This document shows positions 26,229 to 35,431 of a stretch of 64,000 nucleotides of DNA, in pieces. The notes below the pieces were generated by a model. It made no database searches. It worked only from the letters and a program-made list of their open reading frames with translations, and was not told the DNA's origin. Numbering within the stretch: position 1 is the first letter of the stretch; every line of letters starts with the position of its first letter. The stretch is from Rariglobus hedericola (lineage in GTDB: Bacteria; Verrucomicrobiota; Verrucomicrobiia; Opitutales; Opitutaceae). The DNA is taken from positions 1,108,501 through 1,172,500 of the forward strand of contig NZ_VMBG01000002.1 of the NCBI RefSeq assembly GCF_007559335.1, given 5' to 3'. The translations under genes were made by a program, and so were the position numbers.

Positions 26229-27614
26229 ATGAAAACCCTCGCTTTGTTTAGTGCTTTTATCGCGTTGCTACCCCTGTCGCTGACCGCGGGGCCGGCGTTG
26301 ACCATTTATAACCAGAATTTCGCCGTGGTGCGGGAGACGATCCCGTTCGACCTGAAGTCGGGCGTGAACCTGGTGAACTTCTCCGGTGTGACCACGCAGG
26401 TGGAGCCGGATTCGGTGGTGTTGCGCGATGCGTCGGGCAAGTTGGCTCTGCGCATCCTCGAACAAAGTTACCGCGCTGATGCGGCGTCGCAGGGTCTCCT
26501 GCTCGCGATGAACGAGGGGAAAGAGCTAGATTTCATCGTGCGGGATAAGGATGCGAAGGAATATCTCGTGAAGGGCCGCGTGATCCGCAGCGGTTACAAG
26601 GCGGGTGGCGAGGCTTCGACTCCGATCATCGAGGTGGACGGTAAATTGCGGTTCTCGCTGCCGGGGCAGCCGATTTTTCCGTCGCTGGGTGACGATGCGA
26701 TTTTGCAGCCGACGCTGGCTTGGCAGGTGAACGTGGAGAAGGATGCCAAGCTGGATGCGGAGTTGGGTTATGTCACCGGCGGCATGAGTTGGCAGGCGGC
26801 GTATAACTTTGTCGCGCCGGAAAAGGGCGATCAGGTGGATATCGTCGGCTGGGTGACCGTCGTGAATAACACCGGCAAGCAATTCACCGATGCGTCGATC
26901 AAGCTGATGGCGGGGGATGTGAACCGCGTGCAACCGCAGTCGCCGACAATGCGGAGAGACGGAATGGTGATGGCGATGGCGGTTGCGCGACAAGAAGACG
27001 TCACTGAGAAGTCCTTTGACGAATTTCATCTTTATTCACTGCCGCGCAACGTCACCTTGCGCGATCAAGAGACCAAGCAGGTCGAGTTTATCCGCGCGAA
27101 GGGCGTGACGGCTCCGCAGCTCTACATTTTTGATCAGCAAAAATACGGCGCGAAGGTGGCGACCGTTCGCGAGTTTAAAAACATCAAGGAAAATGGCGGT
27201 CTCGGCCTGCCGTTGCCGAAGGGACGCACGCGGTTTTATCGTCAGGACTCGGCGGACGGTCGTCTGGAGTTTGTGGGTGAAAATAACATCGACCACACCG
27301 CGAAGAACGAGACGGTGCGCATCTATACCGGAGACGTGTTCGACATCGTGGTCGAACGTAAGGCGACCGACACAAAGATGAGTTCGCGTAACGATTTCCG
27401 CGAAGAGGCGTTCGAGGTCACCCTGCGCAACCGCAAGTCGGACACCGTTGAGGTCCGCATCAGCGAGCACTTTTATCAGTGGCCTAACTGGTCGCTGATC
27501 GAACAGTCCGACCCATCCGAGAAAACCGATGCGAGCACCGCCGAATTCCGCGTGAAGCTGAAACCAGACGAGGAAAAGAAGGTCACGTATCGGGTGCGCT
27601 ACGATTGGAAGTGA
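26229..27614 (+). CDS. DUF4139 domain secreted protein
   Basis: The 461-residue protein has a signal peptide (MKTLALFSAFIALLPLSLTA) and a long beta-rich body matching DUF4139: AELGYVTGGMSWQAAYNFVAPEKGD, then GWVTVVNNTGKQF, and a C-terminal QWPNWSLIEQSDPSEK segment. The family is secreted or surface-exposed with unknown function. The ATG at 26229 opens the signal peptide. It is followed after 52 bp by the Tudor-like gene, with a hairpin between. Confidence 0.82.
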   Translation: MKTLALFSAFIALLPLSLTAGPALTIYNQNFAVVRETIPFDLKSGVNLVNFSGVTTQVEPDSVVLRDASGKLALRILEQSYRADAASQGLLLAMNEGKELDFIVRDKDAKEYLVKGRVIRSGYKAGGEASTPIIEVDGKLRFSLPGQPIFPSLGDDAILQPTLAWQVNVEKDAKLDAELGYVTGGMSWQAAYNFVAPEKGDQVDIVGWVTVVNNTGKQFTDASIKLMAGDVNRVQPQSPTMRRDGMVMAMAVARQEDVTEKSFDEFHLYSLPRNVTLRDQETKQVEFIRAKGVTAPQLYIFDQQKYGAKVATVREFKNIKENGGLGLPLPKGRTRFYRQDSADGRLEFVGENNIDHTAKNETVRIYTGDVFDIVVERKATDTKMSSRNDFREEAFEVTLRNRKSDTVEVRISEHFYQWPNWSLIEQSDPSEKTDASTAEFRVKLKPDEEKKVTYRVRYDWK

Positions 27615-27629
27615 TTTGCCGCTGGCGGC

Positions 27630-27655
27630 TTGCCTGAGGCTGCGGCCTCGGGCAA
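27630..27655 (+). other. Intercistronic hairpin
   Basis: TTGCCTGAGGC pairs with GCCTCGGGCAA (one G-T wobble) around a tiny loop. No T-run follows, so it is more likely an RNA stability or attenuation element than a terminator. It lies 12 bp before the next start codon. Confidence 0.5.
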
Positions 27656-27666
27656 GTTCGCTGGCA

Positions 27667-28797
27667 ATGAAAACTCTGCGCTGGGTATTGGCGGTTGGGT
27701 TAAGTGTATCGGCGGCTTTTGCCGCTTGGAAAAAGGACGATCGCGTCGAGGCGATGTCCTACGGGAGCTGGTATCTGGCAAAGGTCATCGAGATCGAGGA
27801 GACGCGTTGGAAGGTCACCTATGATGGTTACACCAGCAGTTCGGACGAATGGTTGCCGGCAGAAAAGATTCGGGATTTGCCCAAGGTTGCTTGGAAAACG
27901 GGCGATCGTATCGAGGCGTATTCCGCCGGGAAATGGTATGGCGGGAAAATCGTTGAATCCGCGCCGAACCGTTGGAAGGTCACCTACGACGGCTACGCGA
28001 GCAATTGGGACGAGTGGTTGAAAGTTGACCGTATCAGGATGCCGGGCGCAGCGGCGGCGGGTGCAGACGGGCAGCCGGTCGCGACCGTTGATCCCAAGGC
28101 GAAGAGCTTTGACTGGCCGGCGCGTCCCGACGGCGCGAAGGGCGGACTGCAAGGCGCGTGGTTGCGCATGGAGACGTATTATTGGAACGGCAGCCTGAGC
28201 TTAAGCAGTTACGGATGGTTCTTCACCAAGAGCGGACGCGTCAGCCGCGCGCCCGGCGGCGGTTTCAATTTTTCCGACTTCGAGAAAACGGCCAAGGCGG
28301 GCAAGGAGGACGGTGTGTATTGGATAACCGGTGACAAGATCACGATCCGTTGGGCGGATGGTTCGAAGGACTGGGAATATTCATTCGAGAAAAAAGGAAA
28401 CGAACTTTGGCTGGATGGAACCGGTGCCACGCCGGTCGAGGGCTTCAAGACGGGCTGGCGGCTCGACGGTGAATACGAAGGTGGCGCGTCTCTCGGAGGC
28501 GGGACGCTCGCTTCATCGAGCACGGTGGTTTTTCGCAAAGACGGCACGTTTGCCCGCTCCTCGATCTCGTCGTTTAAATCAGGCGACACGACCCAGATTT
28601 CCGGCGGCTCACAAAGCGCGTCGGCCGGCACCTATGAGTTTAACGGGCACACGCTCACCCTCACGCCCAACGACGCCGCCGCAACCCGCTACACGGTGTT
28701 TGGTTTTGGCGACAAAGACTCCGAGGGATGTCCCGAATATATTTACCGCGACGGCACGATGATGCGTAATCAAGCGATGAAGAAGGCCTCCAAATGA
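27667..28797 (+). CDS. Secreted protein with two Tudor/Agenet-like repeats
   Basis: The 376-residue protein has a signal peptide (residues 1-19, VSAAFA) followed by two copies of a 50-residue unit. Copy one opens WKKDDRVEA and contains RWKVTYDGYTSSSDEWL; copy two opens WKTGDRIEA and contains RWKVTYDGYASNWDEWL. The pattern is like Tudor-knot/Agenet SH3-like barrels, better known in eukaryotic chromatin proteins. Residues about 150-376 form a separate beta-rich domain (YEFNGHTLTLTPNDA) that could be lipocalin- or sugar-binding-like. It overlaps the next gene by 4 bp. Function unknown. Confidence 0.75.
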   Translation: MKTLRWVLAVGLSVSAAFAAWKKDDRVEAMSYGSWYLAKVIEIEETRWKVTYDGYTSSSDEWLPAEKIRDLPKVAWKTGDRIEAYSAGKWYGGKIVESAPNRWKVTYDGYASNWDEWLKVDRIRMPGAAAAGADGQPVATVDPKAKSFDWPARPDGAKGGLQGAWLRMETYYWNGSLSLSSYGWFFTKSGRVSRAPGGGFNFSDFEKTAKAGKEDGVYWITGDKITIRWADGSKDWEYSFEKKGNELWLDGTGATPVEGFKTGWRLDGEYEGGASLGGGTLASSSTVVFRKDGTFARSSISSFKSGDTTQISGGSQSASAGTYEFNGHTLTLTPNDAAATRYTVFGFGDKDSEGCPEYIYRDGTMMRNQAMKKASK

Positions 28798-29480
28798 AAA
28801 TCCACTGGTTTCAACATGTCCCGTTTGAAGGACTCGGCGCGATCGAAGGCTGGCTGACCGCCCGTGGTCATACGCTGACGTGCACGCGTTTTTATGCGGG
28901 AGAATCCGCGCCGGCGACAGTCGATGGATTCGACTGGTTGATCGTGATGGGCGGGCCGATGAACATTTATCAATACCGGGATCACCCGTGGTTGCGCGCC
29001 GAGAAACGAGTCATTCGCGACGCGGTGGCCGCGGGCAAGCGCGTGCTGGGCATCTGCCTGGGGGCGCAACTCATCGCCGATGCGCTGGGTGGTAAAGTTT
29101 ATCAAAACGCGCAGAAGGAGATCGGCTGGTTTCCGGTGATGGCGGTGCCCGAGGGCAACCTGTCGCCGTTTGCTTTTCCTGAAACCACCCCGGTGCTGCA
29201 CTGGCATGGTGACACCTTTTCGCTTCCGCCGGGTGGAGTCTGGCTGGCGCGCAGCGAGGGCTGTGAGAACCAGGCATTTGCCATCGGGACGCGCGTTCTG
29301 GGTTTACAGTTTCATCTGGAGATGACGCCAGTGGAGGTGGCGCGAATCGTCGTGGAGTGCGCCGATGAGTTGGTTCCGGCGCGTTACATCCAGTCCGCTG
29401 AGATCATCACGGGAGCGGGGGCGCAGCCGGAAGCGGAAGTGTTGCTGGTCTCACTGCTTTCCAAGCTGGAAGCGGGTTAA
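28794..29480 (+). CDS. Class I glutamine amidotransferase-like protein
   Basis: The 228-residue protein is a stand-alone type-1 GATase (GMP synthase-like glutaminase). The triad is visible: nucleophile Cys in VLGICLGAQLIADALGG, and His/Glu in LGLQFHLEMTP; HWHGDTFSLP is the usual third motif. No synthetase domain is attached, so it may hydrolyse glutamine or gamma-glutamyl compounds. Its start overlaps the Tudor-like gene by 4 bp. Confidence 0.85.
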   Translation: MKIHWFQHVPFEGLGAIEGWLTARGHTLTCTRFYAGESAPATVDGFDWLIVMGGPMNIYQYRDHPWLRAEKRVIRDAVAAGKRVLGICLGAQLIADALGGKVYQNAQKEIGWFPVMAVPEGNLSPFAFPETTPVLHWHGDTFSLPPGGVWLARSEGCENQAFAIGTRVLGLQFHLEMTPVEVARIVVECADELVPARYIQSAEIITGAGAQPEAEVLLVSLLSKLEAG

Positions 29481-29580
29481 GCAGCGGATGTTGGCGGGTT
29501 CATCCGGCGGGCTCCCTACCGGACGGATAAAACATCGCCTGATGCCGAGACGGCGGGCTTTTCCTTATTCTGCACAGAAT

Positions 29581-30165
29581 ATGAAAGTCTTTTTGCGTTT
29601 GCTCACGCTGGCCGGCGTCGGTTTTTGGATGGTCCTGACATCGCCAGGTGCGGCTGAAACTGCCGCTGAAGCGAATGCGCAACAATTAATCGCACCGGAA
29701 GCAGGAACCTCGGCGGAGTTTAATCCTGCGGCGCCCAAACTAAGTCGCAGTGATAAGCGCTTCATCAAAAAATACACCGCCAGCTCAGGGCACTCGATAG
29801 CGATTTCAAAGCAGGCGGTGACGCGTGCGGTCCATGCCGATGTTCGGGCATATGCAGAAACGGTCGTGAACACGGAGGAGCTCATTACTGGCGAACTTGT
29901 CGTGCTGGCGCGACGTCGCGGTGGCGAAGCGGCCATTGGGCACACGCGCTCGGTTGCCGTGGAGAAACTCACGAAGAAATCAATCGATGCTTATGATGAA
30001 GCCTATCTCAAGGAGGTCATGGGTGCTCACAAAACCGCCATCGCTCTCCTCGAAAAAGCTGTGACATCAAGCGACACGTATGTCGCGGCGTTTGCGGTGC
30101 AATACCTGGCCGTGATGCGCGACCACTTGGCGCGTGCCCGGCAAATTGAAAAAATGTTAAATTAA
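29581..30165 (+). CDS. DUF4142 secreted protein, first copy
   Basis: The 194-residue protein has a signal peptide (residues 1-25) and a helical DUF4142 domain: LSRSDKRFIKKYTASSGHSIAISKQAVTRA, ADVRAYAETVV and EVMGAHKTAIALLEKAV. DUF4142 proteins are periplasmic or outer-membrane-associated ferritin-like bundles of unknown function, common in stress-induced gene sets. A second copy lies at 47109-47681. It is followed after 7 bp by an SDR gene, as a probable operon. Confidence 0.83.
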   Translation: MKVFLRLLTLAGVGFWMVLTSPGAAETAAEANAQQLIAPEAGTSAEFNPAAPKLSRSDKRFIKKYTASSGHSIAISKQAVTRAVHADVRAYAETVVNTEELITGELVVLARRRGGEAAIGHTRSVAVEKLTKKSIDAYDEAYLKEVMGAHKTAIALLEKAVTSSDTYVAAFAVQYLAVMRDHLARARQIEKMLN

Positions 30166-30172
30166 CACTCCC

Positions 30173-31075
30173 ATGAAGCCTTCTTCACGGCGCAAGCCCC
30201 AGATGACCTCTGAACCGTCGTTGCCATTCTCGTCGGAAAAGCAACGTCCTCCGGGTCTTGAAAGTAAACTGGATCCCGCGCCACGTTGGCAGGCCTCGCG
30301 ATATCGTGCGTCCGACAAATTGAAGGGCAAAGTGGCGCTGATCACCGGGGGTGATTCAGGGATCGGACACGCCGTGGCTTTTTTGTATGCGAGGGAAGGG
30401 GCGGATATCGCCATCAGCTTTCTTCCGGTTGAACGCACCGATGCGGAGATAACTAAAAATGCGGTGGAAGCCACGGGGCGACGCTGTCTGCTCCTGCCGG
30501 CGGACCTGTCACGAGCGCCTGCGTGTCGTCGGGTAATTGAACGAGTCATGAAGACTTTCGGGCGTCTGGATATTCTTGTTTCCAATGCCGCGCACCAGAT
30601 GCGTAAGAAATCCTTGGAAGCGGTGACGGACGCCGAGTTTGATCTCACTTTTAAGACGAATGTTTATGCGTGCTTTTGGCTGGTGAAGGCGGCCTTGCCG
30701 CACCTTAAGCCGGGAGCGGCGATCATCGTGACAAGCTCTGAAACCGGTATTTTCGGTTCTCAAAAATTGTTCGATTATTCGGCGACCAAGGGCGCGCTCA
30801 ATGCCTTTACCAAGGCGCTTTCAATGGATCTTATTCCCCGTGGGATTCGTGTGAATGCCATCGCGCCCGGCCCTGTGTGGACGCCGCTCAATCCTTCCGA
30901 TCCCGGGCTGTCACCCAAGAAGACGGCTCAATTCGGTAAAAATAATCCGATGGGCCGCCCGGCGCAGCCCGAGGAGTTGGCGCCCGGTTATGTGTTTCTG
31001 GCGTCCGATGCGGACTCATCCTATATCACCGGAATCGTTCTGCCCATCATGGGTGGCGAGACCACCGGCGGTTGA
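30173..31075 (+). CDS. SDR family oxidoreductase (YghA/YhxC-like)
   Basis: The 300-residue short-chain dehydrogenase has the NAD(P) motif TGGDSGIG after a 50-residue N-terminal extension, the NAG-equivalent VSNAAH, and the catalytic Tyr and Lys in YSATKGALNAF. The extension and overall form match the YghA/YhxC group, often in general-stress regulons. The substrate is unknown. It lies 7 bp after the DUF4142 gene and is convergent, with a 6-bp gap, with the CBS kinase. Confidence 0.88.
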   Translation: MKPSSRRKPQMTSEPSLPFSSEKQRPPGLESKLDPAPRWQASRYRASDKLKGKVALITGGDSGIGHAVAFLYAREGADIAISFLPVERTDAEITKNAVEATGRRCLLLPADLSRAPACRRVIERVMKTFGRLDILVSNAAHQMRKKSLEAVTDAEFDLTFKTNVYACFWLVKAALPHLKPGAAIIVTSSETGIFGSQKLFDYSATKGALNAFTKALSMDLIPRGIRVNAIAPGPVWTPLNPSDPGLSPKKTAQFGKNNPMGRPAQPEELAPGYVFLASDADSSYITGIVLPIMGGETTGG

Positions 31076-31081
31076 TTTTAT

Positions 31082-32251
31082 TCAAGCAGCCGCTGGCCTG
31101 AGCTCGACGGTGAAAACGCTGCCCACGCCTTCTTTCGAATCGAGGGTGATGTTGCCTCCCAGATCATGCACGGCATCGAGGGCGATCGATAGCCCTAGAC
31201 CGGTGCCGGCCGTCAGGTTTTCATCAAGGCGGACAAACGGCGCGAAAATAGTTTGGGTATTCGCGGCACTGATACCGCGGCCATTGTCTTTGATGTGGAG
31301 GCGCACGCCATCAGCCGATTCATCCGACCAGATTTCTACCTGAGGAAGGCGGTCAGCGGGCACGTATTTCACTGCATTGACCACGAGGTTGGAAATGATT
31401 TGGAGCAACGGCACGTAACGGCCCGAGACAACATGGAGAACCTCTCGCTTCGTAATGGAGGCAGCGCGCTCATCGAGTAATGCCTGGGAAAGCTCAAGTG
31501 CGTCAGAAACGACTTCGTTCAGATCCACGGCATGTTGCGCGGCGGGAGCGGATTTGGCGGCTTCGCGGGAGCGGCCGAGGATGTCGGCGGCGAGGGTTTC
31601 CACTTTGGTGGCGGCGCGCACGATGCGGTCAACGTAAGCGCGTCCCTCGTCGTTGAGGACGCCGCATTCGCCGGTCGTGAGCATTTCGACGAAAGACTTA
31701 ATGGTGCGCAACGGACCGCCCACGTCGTGGGACAGGTTGATTGAAGACGCGCGAAATGCATTCAACGCCTGGTGGAGGCTGGCGGTGCGTTGCTCCACTT
31801 TCTTCTCAAGAAAGTCGGAGAGCCTGCGCTGGTCGTCGTAAACGCGTTCGAGCATGCGCTGCTGGGTGGCTTGGGATTGAGCGAGCCAGTCCCAGACGCT
31901 TTCCATGGTGACGATTCCAAGATAGCGGCCGTCGCTTTGCTCGACGATGAGCACGCGGTTGTGATCGGAACCGAGATCGGCGATAATCGCCTCCGAAGGT
32001 GCATCACCGGCAATGCGTTTCAACGGGGTATCGATGATGAGGTCGGAGAAAATGCGATGGCCCGCATTGGTCAGACCGTGGGTGCCGGCGAGAGGAATAA
32101 GGCCCTCAAAAACACCGGTCCTTTCATCCGTGATGACGCAATAGTGTGCGCGGTTGAGCCGCAATGAATCGGCCACGTCTGCCAGACGTTGCTCGGGATG
32201 CACGACCACCACACGCGTGCTGAGAAGATTTTTTGCAGTGGTGGCGGACAT
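31082..32251 (-). CDS. Sensor histidine kinase with CBS-domain pair
   Basis: The 389-residue protein starts with two CBS motifs (residues about 1-125; VVVVHPEQRLADVADSL and RVLIVEQSDGRYLGIVT), then a short coiled coil, a HisKA domain with His175 in NLSHDVGGPL, and HATPase with NLVVNAVKYV, DNGRGIS and GTGLGLSIA. CBS pairs bind adenine nucleotides, so the kinase may read energy or nucleotide status. No membrane span is seen. It follows a 178-residue protein gene by 10 bp. No cognate regulator is adjacent. Confidence 0.88.
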   Translation of the reverse strand: MSATTAKNLLSTRVVVVHPEQRLADVADSLRLNRAHYCVITDERTGVFEGLIPLAGTHGLTNAGHRIFSDLIIDTPLKRIAGDAPSEAIIADLGSDHNRVLIVEQSDGRYLGIVTMESVWDWLAQSQATQQRMLERVYDDQRRLSDFLEKKVEQRTASLHQALNAFRASSINLSHDVGGPLRTIKSFVEMLTTGECGVLNDEGRAYVDRIVRAATKVETLAADILGRSREAAKSAPAAQHAVDLNEVVSDALELSQALLDERAASITKREVLHVVSGRYVPLLQIISNLVVNAVKYVPADRLPQVEIWSDESADGVRLHIKDNGRGISAANTQTIFAPFVRLDENLTAGTGLGLSIALDAVHDLGGNITLDSKEGVGSVFTVELRPAAA

Positions 32252-32261
32252 AAAAACGGGG

Positions 32262-32798
32262 TTACAACGAATCCTCGATCACGAGCTCGATATCGATATC
32301 GAGCATGAGGAGTTCGTTGTCGGTCATCACGGGCTTGATACGATCCATGATGAATTTCAGCATGCGTTCCTTGCCGAGTTTGCGCACGACGGAAGAGCGC
32401 AGAATCACGTCCTGGATGATATCGTCCTTCGGAATGACGAAGCGTTCAAATTTCTCATTGGTCATGAGACGAAGGGTGCGAGTCATGGCTTCGCCGCCGA
32501 TCGCCGCGTCACGCCCGATGACGATGCCGTCTTTGATCGGGGGGATCTCAAGTGCCTTCACGCGCACACGAATCATTTGCTCGGCGGTTCCGGCCGGAAG
32601 CGATTGTTGGGCGGAACGCTGGGTGGGTTTCGACATAGAGCTCGCAGCCTTTTGCGAGCGCTTGCGTAAGTCCAGCTTCGAGGGGACAGCCGTCGAGATC
32701 TCGGTGAGAACGAACGGCGCCTTCCCTGTTTTTGCCGAAGGCGTGGCCCGTTTGGTAGCGGGGGCGCGGGGCGCAGGGTTAGAAGGCTTCTTGTTCAC
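32262..32798 (-). CDS. Hypothetical protein, basic N-terminus, upstream of CBS kinase
   Basis: The 178-residue protein begins at a GTG and has a disordered Lys/Pro/Ala-rich N-terminal third. The rest (MIRVRVKALEIPPIKDGIVIGRDAAIG to the end) looks folded, with an acidic C-terminus (MLDIDIELVIEDSL). I do not recognise the family. An internal ATG at residue 55 is a possible later start. The spacing of 10 bp to the CBS kinase suggests an operon. Confidence 0.55.
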   Translation of the reverse strand: MNKKPSNPAPRAPATKRATPSAKTGKAPFVLTEISTAVPSKLDLRKRSQKAASSMSKPTQRSAQQSLPAGTAEQMIRVRVKALEIPPIKDGIVIGRDAAIGGEAMTRTLRLMTNEKFERFVIPKDDIIQDVILRSSVVRKLGKERMLKFIMDRIKPVMTDNELLMLDIDIELVIEDSL

Positions 32799-32815
32799 AC
32801 GTTAATCTAGCACTG

Positions 32816-32845
32816 AATGGGGGGGGGCGAAATAGGGGATTTTAC
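32816..32845 (-). promoter_or_regulatory. G/C-run motif before the CBS-kinase operon (weak instance)
   Basis: On the minus strand AAAATCCCCTATT (32831-32844) is followed by a nine-C run ending in ATT (32816-32827). It resembles the island motif (A+T stretch, C-run, n, AT) but lacks the leading G-run. The nine-base homopolymer is 18-29 bp from the GTG start. Confidence 0.4.
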
Positions 32846-32890
32846 GGCTGTATGCGTGGTGCATTACAACCTGACGGCTTAATACATAGC

Positions 32891-33238
32891 TCAACCGCGA
32901 GCGGGGTGATGCGGTTTTCGGAAGGAACTCCATTTGCGTTTTGCCCAGCGCCACAGGCGGTGCAGGACGAGTTCGTTCTTATCCAGAACCCGCGCGGCCG
33001 CCCACCACTGTGAGGCGACCAATGCACCTGAAAGAATAAAGAAGACGAAAGCCGGCCCGGGGATGAAGACGAGCACGACGCCGATCGCGGCGGATACGAT
33101 GGCCAGTATAATAACAACAACCCGTATCCAACCGCCGGTGATGCCGTGAGCCTTGGCGCGCTTGTGTTCGTTCCGGAAGCGTTTTCCGGGACGGTCATTT
33201 TTCATTTTCGTAAGGTCGTCCTTTACCTTGTTGATCAT
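32891..33238 (-). CDS. PGPGW-type small membrane protein
   Basis: The 115-residue protein has a basic N-terminus, then two close hydrophobic spans around a short turn with FIPGPAFVFFILSGALVAS. This resembles the PGPGW putative transmembrane family, although the final GW is AF here. Residues after the spans are rich in Trp, Arg and Lys. Function unknown. The ATG at 33238 is used; one 11 codons later (33205) is possible. Confidence 0.7.
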   Translation of the reverse strand: MINKVKDDLTKMKNDRPGKRFRNEHKRAKAHGITGGWIRVVVIILAIVSAAIGVVLVFIPGPAFVFFILSGALVASQWWAAARVLDKNELVLHRLWRWAKRKWSSFRKPHHPARG

Positions 33239-33290
33239 GAGGCGACAGACCGGCTCGGGACTAACCGGTGCCAACTGCTGCAAAACTAAT

Positions 33291-33307
33291 TTTACGCATC
33301 CCCCATG
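33291..33307 (+). promoter_or_regulatory. G/C-run motif, partial instance, facing the GH13 gene
   Basis: TTTACGCATCCCCCATG ends like the island motif (CCCCC then ATG) but lacks the G-run. It is about 200 bp before the GH13 gene in a 270-bp intergenic stretch where I see nothing else. Confidence 0.35.
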
Positions 33308-33508
33308 GTTGTTGCGTTTTGCAAAGGCTGTTTGAGCGAAGCGGGCGGGTTGCACGATGGCTCCAGTAATAACAAGTGTGGATCAATTGTTTAAGATTAT
33401 GGTTTATAGGAAGATAAGTGTCGTGTAAGTGGCTTGGTATGGCAGGTGCGATAAGGAAATCCGTTCCAGTAATTTCAACAACCGTCCGCACTTACATATT
33501 CTCACGTC

Positions 33509-35371
33509 ATGAGTATTCCTCCTGCAGATTGTCCTGCGCCTGCCAAAAAAAAGTCAGCCGCCAGCAGCACGTCTCAACCAGTCGTTGAAGGCATGGGGCC
33601 AATTCCATTGGACCAAGGCGTTGCGTTTCGAGTGTGGGCGCCCAACGCCGATGCGGTGAGCGTGACGGGTCCGTTCAATGACTGGGACGCGGTTGCGCAT
33701 CCTCTCACGCGTGAAGACAACGGCACTTGGTATGGCGTCGTGCCGGAGGCGAACGTGGGCGACGAATACAAATATCACCTGCGCAACGGGGAAGCTGAAT
33801 TTGACCGCGTGGATCCCCGGGCTCGCAAAGTCGTTAATTCCGCTGGTAACGGCATCGTGTGGGTTCCCAAGGCTGGCGTCGGCCGCACTGATTTTAAGGC
33901 ACCGACGCAGGATCAGCTCGTCATCTACGAAATGCATATCGGCACATTTCACGCCGAGAAGGGCAAGGGGCCCGGCTCGTTTGCCTCGGCGATTGAGAAG
34001 ATTCCTTACCTCGTAGATCTCGGTATCAACGCCATTGAGATCATGCCGATTGCCGAGTTTGCCGGCGATCTTTCCTGGGGCTACAATCCGGCGCATCCCT
34101 TCGCCGTCGAGTCGGCTTACGGTGGTCCGGAAGCGTTGCAGGAGTTCGTGCGCGTGGCGCACGAGAACGGCATCGCGGTGATCCTCGATGTGGTTTACAA
34201 CCATTTTGGGCCGAGCGATCTGTCGCTGTGGCAGTTCGATGGCTGGAGTGAAAACGGCGGCGGCGGCATTTATTTCTACAATGACTGGCGCGCCGAAACC
34301 CCGTGGGGTGCGACCCGACCTGATTATGGACGCGGTGAGGTGCGCTCCTACATTCGCGACAACGCCCGCATGTGGATCGCCGACTACGGCATCGACGGAC
34401 TGCGTTGGGACATGTCGCTGTATATCCGCACCTATCGTGGTAACACCGATGATCCGTCCGATGACGCGAAGGAGGGCTGGGGACTTTGCCAGTGGATCAA
34501 CGACGAGTTACGCGCGGAGTTTCCCGGTGTGATCACGCTGGCCGAGGATCTGCGCGACAGTGAGTGGGTCGTGAAGCCCACGGGCGCGGGTGGCGCGGGC
34601 TTCGGTGCGCAATGGGACGCGGGTTTTGTTCATCCGGTGCGCGAGACGCTGGTCGTCGCGGCCGATGAACATCGTGATCTCGACAAGGTCGTGGGGGCTT
34701 TGAAAAGTTGCTACGATGGCGATGCGTTCAAGCGCGTCGTTTACAGCGAATCCCATGACGAGGTGGCCAATGGCAAAGCGCGCCTGCCCTCTGAAATCAA
34801 CCCGGCGGAACCCGATGGTTATCCCTCGCGCAAACGCTCCTCGCTGGGCGCCGCGTTGGTGATGACGGCTCCGGGTATTCCCATGATTTTCCAAGGTCAG
34901 GAATTTTTGGAAGACGAGTGGTTCCGTGACGAAGTGCCCGTGGACTGGACCAAGCTGGAACGCTTCCCCGGCATGCACGCGTTTTATCGTGATCTGATTT
35001 CGCTCCGCCGTAATAGCGGAGGTTTCAGTTCCGGACTCGGTGGCCAGTATGTGGAAACGCACCACGTGAATCACGAGAGCAAGGTCATCGGCTACCATCG
35101 CAAGCGGGATGGTGGTCCTGGTGACGATGTGATTGTGATCGTAAATCTCTCCACGCAACCCGTGCTCGATTACGCGGTTGGCGTGCCGTCGGGCGGTCTG
35201 TGGCGGGTGCGACTCAACAGCGACAGCCGGGCCTACTCCGACGATTTTAGTGATCATCCGGCGCATGATATTGAAGCAGTTGAGGAACCGCGCGACGGAT
35301 TCGCACACCATATCACGACCGGCATCGGACCTTATTCGGTGCTCATCTTTTCGCAGGATGCGCAGACCTGA
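33509..35371 (+). CDS. GH13 family enzyme, branching-enzyme-like
   Basis: The 620-residue protein has a CBM48 domain (residues about 30-115: FRVWAPNADAVSVTGPFNDWD) and a GH13 catalytic barrel. The four conserved regions are visible: DVVYNHFG, the nucleophile Asp in DGLRWDMS, the acid/base Glu in TLAEDL and ESHDEV. PGIPMIFQGQEFLEDEW is typical of glucan branching enzymes; trehalohydrolase (TreZ) is the main alternative. No other glycogen or trehalose gene is nearby. It is alone, with a weak motif about 200 bp upstream. Confidence 0.82.
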   Translation: MSIPPADCPAPAKKKSAASSTSQPVVEGMGPIPLDQGVAFRVWAPNADAVSVTGPFNDWDAVAHPLTREDNGTWYGVVPEANVGDEYKYHLRNGEAEFDRVDPRARKVVNSAGNGIVWVPKAGVGRTDFKAPTQDQLVIYEMHIGTFHAEKGKGPGSFASAIEKIPYLVDLGINAIEIMPIAEFAGDLSWGYNPAHPFAVESAYGGPEALQEFVRVAHENGIAVILDVVYNHFGPSDLSLWQFDGWSENGGGGIYFYNDWRAETPWGATRPDYGRGEVRSYIRDNARMWIADYGIDGLRWDMSLYIRTYRGNTDDPSDDAKEGWGLCQWINDELRAEFPGVITLAEDLRDSEWVVKPTGAGGAGFGAQWDAGFVHPVRETLVVAADEHRDLDKVVGALKSCYDGDAFKRVVYSESHDEVANGKARLPSEINPAEPDGYPSRKRSSLGAALVMTAPGIPMIFQGQEFLEDEWFRDEVPVDWTKLERFPGMHAFYRDLISLRRNSGGFSSGLGGQYVETHHVNHESKVIGYHRKRDGGPGDDVIVIVNLSTQPVLDYAVGVPSGGLWRVRLNSDSRAYSDDFSDHPAHDIEAVEEPRDGFAHHITTGIGPYSVLIFSQDAQT

Positions 35372-35431
35372 TGCGCGCACCGCTTCTTTTAAATTTCCGT
35401 CAGTTATAACCAACAACCCATCCAAATCATC

